From Cryptomeria japonica (Eukaryota > Streptophyta > Pinopsida > Cupressales > Cupressaceae), in assembly GCF_030272615.1 (NCBI RefSeq), contig NC_081406.1, positions 217,258,997-217,322,996 of the forward strand: 64,000 bases of DNA, read 5' to 3'. Numbering within the stretch: position 1 is the first letter of the stretch; every line of letters starts with the position of its first letter. The translations under genes were made by a program, and so were the position numbers. Below the pieces are notes generated by a model. It did no database searches. It had not been told where the DNA came from and saw only the letters and a program-made list of their open reading frames with translations. Shown one piece after another: positions 46,687-56,386 of this stretch.

Positions 46687-48430
46687 AGATATTCAAAAAA
46701 GAAGAAGGGCAAATTCCCCAAATAAACCATAATAATCCCACAACAAATAAAGGGAATGATCTTGAGGACTATTTAAAAACATCCTAATTGCCTCAAGAGT
46801 CTAAAAATATCAACATTCAATAACATCCTAACTACCTCAAGAGTCTGATAATATCAACATTGAAACTACATAAAGCTTTCATAGGAACTAAACAAAATTT
46901 CACATCTAAAAGAAAAAAATTCATATCTTCTTTATCCATGCTTCAAATTTTGACCTTGTGCTTGATCTCTAGATCAAGCACATCCCTTGCCTTGTGGTCA
47001 ATGTCTACTTCTACTTGGAATGCCCATCCACCCATGACCTTGACCCCCTTGTGGTGCATCATGATCATCTCCTCTAGCAGGCGAATTATCATGCTCTAGT
47101 TTTAGAGAGAGGAAGCCATTTAATCTAGTGAAATCTCTAAATTCATCCTCCCTATCTTGGTTCTCAAATTTATCACCCAAAAGTTTCCATTTAAGAAACC
47201 TAACCGCCATTGCTACAAAGGTCCTATGTTACAAAAGAGTAGGGCCTTTGAGGTTGAGAAGGAAAGGATAATAGTTGAGAGTTTCTCCCAAAATTGAGAG
47301 AAGGATCATATCTCCTGGCCGAGTGAGCTCATTACAAAGAATGGCATATTTAAGGACTAAATCCAAGCCCACCAACAAACCATGTTCAGATAATTGAGAA
47401 CTCAAATCCATCACCTACGCCTTAGGAACCTAGTTATTAAGCAATGAGGCCAAAAGTCTTGAAGAGATGAGAAATTATACCTCAAATATTCCTGTCTACT
47501 CAAGTGACCATGACCCAAAATTAATTTGACTACCAATATTATCAATGATTCCAAATTGTGAAGAAGTCTTTTGAGTCTCTGGTGCAAAATTTCTTTGAAA
47601 TAAATTTGGTGGCTCAGACAAGATAGAGAGAGAGGAGTATCTGTCCCAAAGCAATAAATCAGATTTGGAAAAACCCTTACAATGAAGCCAAAAGTTTCTT
47701 CCATTCTTAACCAAGGACTAGAAGAACACTCTCTCTCACTAGCTAAGAGAAAGAAAGAATGGAAAAAAGAAGCATACATGAGGCATGATAGCATAAATAA
47801 GCCTTGACATAAACATAAATAATTGCAACCAACATTCTCTCTCCTACGTACCATCATTAATGAGAAGTGCCTTGAGTAATTAAACCCAGGGGGAAAATGG
47901 CAATGATCATTCTCCAAAGTTTATACTTTAATTGAAAATACTTTGGTACTATGCCATGAAACCAACTAAAGAATTCCAAACCATGATGGTGGTATCCTTT
48001 TCATCTTTTGGAAAAATATATAATAGATTGTAGTGATGTCATCAATCCTTCTTGAGACATGCCAATACCAAATTATTTAATGATGTCAGATGTTAATAAC
48101 CAGCAGTTGAAAAGGCACCCAAAATAATAGAAAAATCCTCCATCTATTTAGTGAATGTCTTATCAAGATTAGTAGTGACTTGGCTAAAAAGAAAAAGAAA
48201 CTTCCAGCTTAGCAGCTCCAGGGAAACCCTCAATTGGGCGAGTAGGTGCCATTGTTCAAAAAGGAGAAAGTTGTTGAAAGGCTTAATGGGTCATTCATTC
48301 AAATTCAAATTTGAAAATCCATACAAGAGAAGGCACCTAAAACAAACAAAATAACAGGTGAAAAACATTAATGTTTGTTGTTGTCATTGGAAATACTCCT
48401 CGTTTAAATCAGTAGGGTCGTTAAATGTTT
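46687..48430 (-). other. Region downstream of LINE-B ORF2, unrecognised frames
   Basis: Overlapping minus-strand frames (47917-47411, 47714-47496, 47414-47229, 47210-46998) could be one decayed gene after ORF2, in the place where LINE-A has ORF3, but I see no shared motif. The 47210 frame is acidic and ends G-G-Q-G-H-G-W. A 44-bp unit starting ACATCCTAA is repeated twice at 46779-46866. Could be a second third-ORF type, or unrelated DNA. Confidence 0.4.
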
Positions 48431-51400
48431 AAATGATCAACCCACCAACTAAGAGAAATCCCATCAGATGCGACCATAGAAAGGACATCTGCATCAGTAC
48501 TAGCTTTTGTATACATGTACTTAGAGGAAAAAATTTCAAACATGGATGGAGTCACTAAGATTTTTTCAAGTAGAGCTTGCAGCCTCCAACTTGGGGAGTT
48601 TGCAGATCTTACTACATTGATAGTGATTGTTGAATCTCATTTGATTTCTAGGTTCTTGATTTTTCTTTTAGAGAAGTCCATGAGACCTAGCAAAAGAGCC
48701 TTAAATTCTACAATGTTATTAGTGTTCAAAGGAATAGGCATGACCAGTTTGCCTTTAACAACTCCTGTAAAGTCTCTAACAACACATATGATTCCAGAAG
48801 CACCTAGGTTTCCTTCAAAACCCCATCAAAATTTAGTTTTAACCAACCAAATTTGGGGGCGATCCAAAGTGGAATTCCACTATCATTTATTTTCTTCCCT
48901 ATAAATGGGGGAATTTTTATGCCACTCCATCTTAATCTAGCTATGCCATCCCAATCAGTGAACTTTTTATTCAAACTTAGAGTGAGAGGTAGTTTTCTAT
49001 TAATATTCTCAATAATAGATGCCTCAAATGAGGATAGGGTTGATTCTAATTTCCTGGATCATTTTTCAAAGAGTCTCCTATTACGCTCTTTCCAAATTTC
49101 CCAAACTAGACAAGATGGAGACAGTTCCCATAGGGAACTTAGGATACCATCTTTGGGTCTTATTGGCCACCCTTGAAAAAGTGAAACTATGTCATTTGTA
49201 AGGGTCGTGATGCAGCCAAGTTTAGAACATAAATACCTCCAGCACTTTCCTAAAAAAGGAAAATTTAGAAGGAGGTGATTAATTGATTCCTCATGGGATT
49301 TACATAGAATGCATTTAGATGGGCCCTTGAATCCCATCTTTTTGAATTTCTTTGCTGTGAGAATTTTGTTTTTGGCTGCTAACCATGCAAAGGTACTAGC
49401 TTTAGAAATAACCTTGCTGCTTTAGAAGATTTTATGGGGAATTCTCATATCCTTAGAAGCACCTTGATTGGCAAAAATATTATAACCTTCCTTGGCTTTA
49501 TATTGACTTGATTTTGATGGGGTACAAATCAGTGAATCTACTTCCTCTTTGAAAATTAGTTTCCTATCCTTTATGATCTCAAAAAGTTGTTCTAATTCAT
49601 TGGAGGGAAGAGGGAGGCCATCCAGTTTCTTCCAGCTCCAGCCAAGGAAAGATTTCTCCCATGAAAAGTCTACATAGTCCTTGACATAAAGCCCCCAGTG
49701 TTGTCTTAGCCATAAATAAGACAATATAAGCTTGGATATCCTCCCTAGGAGTCTTCCCAAAATAAGCATGTTGAACCATCATGGGCATCCCAAGAGACAA
49801 AGTCTGCTATTAGATTCCTGCACCTGAGAATAAAATTCCAAATTTGAGATCCTTTTTGGGGATTACTGACTCGCAAAAGATTAAGATTCTCCCCATCTAT
49901 TATATATTTAGTAGACGTCATTCTTACCCACCTTTCTTTGGGGTTCATAATAATTTTCCAGACTAAATTAGCCCCCAAAGCCTGATTTTGGATATGAAGG
50001 TTGTGAATTCCTCGCCCTCCTAATGACTTGGGCTTAGAAAAAAATTATCCCAAGAAATTAGTACAATTTTGTGCTTTTCTTCTGTATTCTGGTAGAAAAA
50101 ATTCCTCATTTTTTAAATGATAATATAGTTCATTCCCGTAAAGAGAGCCAAAAATGACATTAGATAGATTAGAAGAGCTGAAATTACTGTCTGAATCATT
50201 ATCAATCAGCCAGACCATGAAAGACACTTTCCTTTCCATGAGTTAACATTCTGATCCATTTTTATCTTTAGAGGATCCTAAAGGTTCGAATTCCTCAAAT
50301 CCCTATCTATTGGAATACCCATATATGTGCAAGGCAGAGTGCCCTTCTTGGAGTTAAAAGTTTTCTAGAATCCTATTTTTTGTTGATAGTGGGGTGGAGA
50401 TGAAATAGATCTCTGATTTTTCCTTATTTATTGTCTAGCCCGAAGCTTTTCCATAAGAGAATAGGAGCTCCTCACAATGAGTTGCTTCCTTAGCTTTTGT
50501 TGCACCAAGAAGGAGATTATCATCAGCACATTGCTGATAAGTAGCAACAAAGTTACTGGTGATCTTGATACCTTCCAATTCCTTTCTAGAGTGCTTATCT
50601 TTAATGGCTCTTCCCAAGGCTTATGCCATTATGATAAAAAAGAAAGGGGAAATTGGATCACCTTGACGTATGCCCTTAGAGGATGAAGAAAAACCCTTCA
50701 TTTTTTCATTTATGAGAATTAAAAATCTTGGAGTGGAAATGCATTCAAAGACCTAATTAATCCATTTCTTACTGAAACCAAATGCCTGCAATAGTTTGCA
50801 TAGAAAATGCCAATCCACATTACCATAGGCTTTGGATATGTCCAATTCCAATATCATAATTGGTTTGTTCATACCTTGAAGAGTATGAATTACCTCTTCA
50901 GCCACAATTACCCCATTTAAGATTACACGCCCTAGAACAAACCCATTTTGCTCTTCTGAAATGATGCTATCCATTAGGGGTTTCAATCTGTTCCTCGTCA
51001 CCTTTGAGAGAATTTGCTAGATTGTGTTGTAGAGAGAGATTGGTCTCAAATACCCTGAACATAATGCTTTCACTTTCTTCAGAATAAGGGCTATAAAATT
51101 ATTAATTTCATTTAGGAAATTGCCTAATTTTCTTGAGAATTCTAGCACCTCCACTAGATCTTTCCCTAGAATATCCCAACATTACTTGAAGAAGCCAATC
51201 AAGAAGCCATCTAGTCATGGGGCCTTGTCAGATGGGATTTGGTTTAGAGAAATTAACACCTCCTCCATTGAAAAGCTTTCATTGAGCTTCCTATTTTGAT
51301 CAGCTGAGGTCACTTTTAGGATCATTGAAAGAAACTTCCTTTGTTCTCTTAAATCATAACCATCTTCGTTATTAAGCAACTTTCAGAAGAATCAAACAAT

Positions 51401-52616
51401 TTCATTTCTTATGGCATGTGGGTCCTCAATGGTGTAATTTCCTTGAATCTACACCTTGGTTATTTTATTTATGTTTCTCTGAATCCTCATAACATTATGC
51501 AAATACCTTGTATTCTTATCCCCATCTTGAAGCCAACCTTCTCTAAATTTGTGTTTCTAGAAAATTTCCTCTATGGAGAGGATATCCTCATACTTCGCCA
51601 ACAAATGCTTTTCCTTGACAAATAGAGTTTATGACATTCCCTCCTTAATAACATTTTCATTAAATTATTCTAACAACGCTTCCAGGTCCTTTTTGACAAT
51701 AAAAATATTCTTAAAATGTGTAGCATTCCATTCTAACAATTTATTTTCAACATATTTTAATTTGGACACAAAACAGAAAAAGCCTCGATCCCTCAAAGAT
51801 AACTTCTTTCCACCATTGATCAATAAGATTTAGACAATTGGATTCCTTCATCTACATATTCTCAAATCTGAAGGGTGCTTTTGAAAATTTTGAGTCACCA
51901 TGAAGGGTAAGAAGAAGCAGATAATGACCAGAGCCAGAGCAGGGTAAAACATTACACTCCAAAGAAAAGGGAAAGGATGAGAGGTCACCGAACCAAATGA
52001 ATCTATATATTTTCTCTGCTATATTACTGAACCCTTACCTCTAGTTGTTCCAAGTGAAGATGTTCTCGTTTGATTCAATCTCAAGGAGACCATTTCTATC
52101 AATCCAGTCATTAAAATCTTGTTGAGATCTTCCAAGTCTACAAATGTTTCCCTTTTTATCCTTGAAGCTTATAATGGCATTTAAGTTCCCCCTAATGAAA
52201 ACATGTTGATCTTGATACTGAGAAATCACCCATCTAGATCAGACTAGAGAGCATGTTTAAAAATAGAAGATATTGGCCCATAAACATTAATCAACAAAAA
52301 AGGAACATTTTCTTGCAAATGCATGGATTTCACAAGAAACCAATTTCTATTGGAAGCAACTCCCTCAATTTGAACAATGGAAGGTTTCAAACCTATTAGC
52401 AAACCCCCCTGACATTCCATCTGCTAACATGGCCACTTGCTTGCTACCAAGGTATTGATGACTAAGCCCTACGCCAAAGGATTCCACTTGCTGACAATCA
52501 AGTTTTGTTTCTTGTTGCATTATAATCTCTGTATTGATCAAAATAATTATTCTTTTGATCAAGCACCTCTTGTTAGGGGCATTGAGGCCCCTAACATTCC
52601 ACTTTAGGATTTTCAT
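48431..52616 (-). pseudogene. LINE-B ORF2: endonuclease, RT, zf-RVT, RNase H
   Basis: Starts M-K-I-L-K-W-N-V-R-G-L-N-A-P-N-K at 52616, with Q-Q-E-T-K-L-D at the endonuclease Gln-Glu site. Later endonuclease pieces read F-I-R-G-N-L-N-A-I (G-D-F-N position changed). The RT catalytic box reads C-A-D-D-N (about 50525-50540). The zf-RVT region at 49337-49059 has C-I-L-C, N-H-L-L and W-E-I-W-K-E-R-N-R-R. RNase H at about 48860-48440 has G-A-S-G-I-I-C-V-V-R-D and N-N-I-V-E-F-K-A-L, ending with A-D-V-L-S. Frequent stops and frameshifts; the length (about 4.2 kb) equals a whole ORF2. Confidence 0.87.
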
Positions 52617-52639
52617 TTTTGTTCAGGAAGGGGGGATCC

Positions 52640-53405
52640 CTTCCTTAGTTTCAAAAGATCAGTGATCTTAACCTGGACATCATTTTCGCCATCATGGGCT
52701 AGGTTCTCATTGAGGGATTTTTTGCCTCTCTTTGGAGAGAGAAGGCCAAAATCAGGCTTTTCTTTGCCAGCAATCCTTTGCTTAAATCCCAGTTTCCTTT
52801 TTTCTGACTTTGGTATAAAGGGCTACAAGGGGGGTCTCCATAACTTGATCTTGGTCATCCTCTTCATCCACATAGTCATTGAGAAGATTATGAGTATTAG
52901 AGTCTAAATTTGTATCAAAGATGAGAGCCTACATATTAGGAGAAACAACAAAGGGAGTTTGAGGCTCCGAAGAGAGATCGACAAATTTTGCCTTCATGGG
53001 AGATTCTCTAAGAGGGAAGGCAAAAATAGCTTGGGAATCTCATACAAAGGCTTCATTCGAATTGATTTGGAAACTGGGTTAGAATGAGACTTACCTGAGG
53101 TAGAGGAGAAACAACAAGGGAAATTGCTTCTAAAACCTCGAAGACTTGAAGAGGATAATCTTTGGAAGCATTCAACACTTGAATAGTATCTTCTTTTAGG
53201 ATCTCTGCCTTTGAAAGAAGATTGGATAAAGTTATATCCTTTCCCCTATTTGAAGCTACTAGACTAGAATTCAGCCCTGCTTGCAACCTTCTAGCACAAT
53301 TTCTTTTCTTAGAAGCCTCTTCAGATTTAGGAAGGAAAACATTAAATGTAGCCTGATTTAAGATATATTTGTTTCTAAGACCACGAGGCCTCCTAGATAC
53401 ACTAG
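52640..53405 (-). pseudogene. LINE-B ORF1, C-terminal part
   Basis: Frame 53286-53053 and flanks: R-R-P-R-G-L-R-N-K, K-K-R-N-C-A-R-R-L-Q and a low-complexity serine-rich region. This basic then disordered C-terminus directly precedes ORF2, as in other plant L1 ORF1 proteins. No zinc knuckle is left; it would fall where the insertion lies. Broken by stops below 53050. Confidence 0.6.
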
Positions 53406-54601
53406 GGGTGGCTGCAAGAAGTTGAGTCCCACTTTTGGGTAAAAAGTGGAAGTGTTTTCCCTATTTTTCAATTTTTTTGTCGATTGATGTCAAAATTTGA
53501 GGCACTTAGAGATTGAATTTTGAAAAAATTCAGTAATAGAAAATGTAGTGCTCGGAGTCTAATTTTCAAATATGTAATTTATTTAAATACCCACATGATA
53601 GAAATTGCTTTTTAGTAGGCATGTTTAAAAACCACTTTTTCAAAATACCTATTTCGGGACCATACCACACGTGTACTACCACCATATTTTGACATAAATA
53701 AATGATTTTTTGCAAATAATTTAGGGAAAAGGTACCTAAGACACCAAATATTGATGAGAATATTTTTGCTTATTTTTTTATTGAATATATTTTTTTTATT
53801 AATTTTTAATTGACTATATAGCACATTTTTAAAACATCTGGTGTATAGCCACCATAATTTGATGAAAATTTTCATATTTTTCAATTTTTTGTTTTCTAAT
53901 ATTCAAAATAATTGTATGTAGATTTATGTCATATAATTTATTTTCCTAAAACCCGAAAAACAAAAAAGTTATTAAAGTTTTACTAAACCTCACTATTTTA
54001 CACTTAGGTACCACTTTTGATTAATAAATAATGCAAAAATAGTTAAAATGATCATATTAATATGAAATTAACATTTTTGAAATCAAGATAGTGAGAACTC
54101 TAATGGGTTTTCATTTCATCAAAAAATACAAATAGGAAGACCTTCAAAAAATTACGACAGGGCAAAAATCTGGTATTCCAATGCCTTAGCCAGTTTTTTG
54201 GAGGTCCAAGCATAGGCTTGGTCCCACCAAGCCTAACCCAAAGCCAAAAACAAGGCATAGGTGTGTTTCCCGCTCTATCTTTTACGAAACAGGCGCCCAT
54301 TTAAAATTCAAAAACCAGGCACCTATTTTAAAATTTGTAGCATTTTAAGAAATGTGTGCCCATTTTTAGAAACATGTGCCCATTTCTAAAAATTGTGCAC
54401 CTGTTTCTCTATGGTGGTCCGATCCTAAAAGGGCACCCATTTTTCAAAACATGTGCCCATTTTATTTTTATGGGTTGGCGCCACGAAGCTAAACAAGTGT
54501 CTGGTTCTTAAAAATGGGTGCTCATTTCTAGCAGCAAACTTTTTGCTTGCGGATTTCTACAAAATTGGGACCCAACTTCTTGCACCCACCTTATGAAAAT
54601 T
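53406..54601. mobile_element. Insertion bounded by 31-36-bp inverted repeats
   Basis: The left end GGTGGCTGCAAGAAGTTG (53406 on) is the near-perfect inverse complement of the right end ending CTTCTTGCACCCACC (to about 54601); similarity continues inward through GTCCCA and TTTTG. The interior is AT-rich, with repeated GTGCCCATTTTT-like words around 54290-54480, and no transposase. Consistent with a non-autonomous DNA transposon (MITE-like) or foldback, but no target duplication is clear, and the LINE-B frame resumes only near 54905. Confidence 0.55.
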
Positions 54602-54810
54602 CATCTTTATACTGGGAGAAAGAAGAAGTTGTGGATCAACTATATGCTCCCACAAAGGAGCGTCAAGGATCATCCAAGGAGAAGAGCTCAAATGGGCTTT
54701 CCCATTTTGATTCTGATTTTCCACAATGGGATCCTGATGAAGAATGCCATTTGAAGTTGCTTGCCCATATGAAATTCCACAAAGATATCTTGTTGAATGT
54801 TTCCATGTGA
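54547..54810 (+). CDS. Open frame of unknown origin in LINE-B gap
   Basis: An 87-codon plus-strand frame, M-R-I-S-T-K-L-G-P-N-F to N-V-S-M, that overlaps the right inverted repeat and extends into DNA matching neither LINE-B nor the repeat. Composition is protein-like (S-S-K-E-K-S-S-N-G-L, F-P-Q-W-D-P-D-E-E-C-H) and it lacks the usual decay signs, but I recognise no family. The minus strand is also open over this stretch (54904-54557), which weakens the case for coding. It might be a captured exon or simply chance. Confidence 0.3.
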   Translation: MRISTKLGPNFLHPPYENSSLYWEKEEVVDQLYAPTKERQGSSKEKSSNGLSHFDSDFPQWDPDEECHLKLLAHMKFHKDILLNVSM

Positions 54811-54904
54811 ATCTAAGTGACGAAGCTACTCCTTTGGCTGAAATAATGAACCAATAGAGCCTTGCATTGAATTTTTGGATATTGTTTGATTTTTTAGAAT
54901 ACAT

Positions 54905-56151
54905 TTACCAGGGGTTCTATCAATCAACCTCTTAACTTTTTGCTTCCATCTACCAACCTCAAAGACTATTTCAACTTCTCCATAAAAACGTAGTTCCAGA
55001 TCTATTTCAACATAAACATTAGCAACATCCCCTTGTTTCCTATTTAAGAAAGCATCTTCTATACCAACTAGGAAGCCTAAAGTATCTCCTATCTTTGAAA
55101 GGGCCTTCGCACACCAAAATTTAGAGGGGAGACCAACTAGACTGAGCCAAATCGGGGATTTTTTATTTTGTGATTTACAAGGTCAAAACTAGGCTTCCCG
55201 TCGATCAAATGAAATGTTGACCCAAGATAGAAGATGGGGCTACCATGGATAATTCTTTTTTTTTCAAGATAGAATCTATACATTCTATGAAGAAAAAGTC
55301 ATTTTGCAAAGGGCAAACATAAACTATACCAGAAAAAGGAACGTAATCACTAGTCCATAATTTCTTGACTATCACCTCTAACACCACACCATTTAGCAAA
55401 GAAAGCATTTTCCTAGAGGAGCACAATCATAGGGTTCATAGCACCCAATGGAAAAACAAATTTTTTGCTACAAGACCTTTCTTCTTATAATCTACGAACA
55501 ACATTTTTGTACCAAGCTCTTTTGAGTTCGAAGAAGGAAAACTCTTCCAACCCACATTCTGACCTTTCTTTCTGAATCCTTTCGTGCCTACAGAAGAAGG
55601 ATTTGCCTTGACCAGAGAGGCACTTCCTTCAAAAAAATCTTGTTCCTTGCTTCCTAGGCCAAAGAAACTATGACATTGCTTTCCCTTAAAGATACTATGG
55701 AACTTATTATAAGGACCATTTGCACGGTGAAAACTACAAGAGCGTGACCTAGCCAAAGGATTTGCATGTTGAATGCTATAAGAGCCCATCTCAATCGAAG
55801 GAAGAGCCCCCTTGATTCCATTAGAAGTCTTTTTAAACCAAAGGCTATTCCAAATCTATAAGGGGATTCTATTCGTACCAGTAGCCACCTTGTTTGGCCA
55901 AGAGATATGTTCGTTCAAGCCCCTATGGGCCCTTGAAGGGAACTTCACACTTTTATCTTACTTGAAAGGGTGATTCCCTATGAAACTCTTAATGTTTTGA
56001 AAGTTTTCTCCATGAGGCTATCTAAAATTTCTCGGTTGGTTCCAATTAGTAGGGAAAAATTTCAACCCGACATGAGGGGAAATCCATGAAAGGAGAAAGG
56101 ATGCAACCAAGAGCAAAAATGGAAGTTCCTATTCCTGAATGCATCCGCCAT
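54905..56151 (-). pseudogene. LINE-B ORF1, N-terminal part with DUF4283-like core
   Basis: Starts M-A-D-A-F-R-N-R-N-F-H-F at 56151. A serine-rich basic region follows (55789-55436: S-R-S-C-S-F-H-R-A and G-T-K-G-F-R-K-K-G-Q). Then comes a DUF4283-like RNA-binding core with L-Q-N-D-F-F-F-I-E-C, I-P-D-L or P-I-W-L-S-L-V-G-L-P (frameshifted), and D-V-A-N-V-Y-V-E-I-D. The sequence stops at about 54905 where foreign DNA begins, so the expected zinc knuckle is missing. Internal stops are common. Confidence 0.7.
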
Positions 56152-56165
56152 GGTTTTTTCCCTCT

Positions 56166-56312
56166 TATTTTATCTTGAAAACTTTAACATTAAAATAATA
56201 AATTATTTTTAAATATTATAAAATTGATATGTTAAATAATTTATTTAAAATAATAATATTAAAAAAATCAATAACAATGAATATTTGAAATTATAGTTGA
56301 TAATTTATTTGT
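56166..56312. other. AT-rich flank of LINE-B
   Basis: Short AT-rich stretch upstream of the LINE-B 5' end. No target duplication for LINE-B could be found, as its 3' end is not defined. Confidence 0.4.
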
Positions 56313-56386
56313 AGTAGAAACATGAAGTTTTTGAAGGTTTTGAAGGGGCCCCGAAACCCTTTACATCAGAGTAGAAACATGAAGTT
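56313..56386 (-). mobile_element. 40-bp LINE 3' tail flanked by 17-bp duplications
   Basis: The 17-bp sequence AGTAGAAACATGAAGTT occurs at 56313-56329 and again, identically, at 56370-56386. Between them lie 40 bp that on the minus strand read GATGTAAAGGGTTTCGGGG then CCCCTTCAAAACC, the 3' terminus seen in LINE-A and in the LINE copy in gypsy-1. This is the signature of an extremely 5'-truncated LINE insertion. Confidence 0.85.

Larger units (their letters stand above)
46687..56165 (-). mobile_element. LINE-B, L1-type non-LTR retrotransposon
   Basis: Minus strand: ORF1 start at 56149-56151, ORF2 at 52616 to about 48431, then 1.7 kb of sequence without a recognised family before copia-2. ORF1 is interrupted by a block with inverted-repeat ends. 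Sequence similarity to LINE-A is at the domain level only, so this is a different L1 family. The 3' end is not defined. Confidence 0.75.

Noticed and set aside
53406-53436. CACTA-type transposon end at CACTAGGGG (about 53400)
   Set aside because: The other inverted end lacks the CACTA motif and there is no 3-bp duplication.
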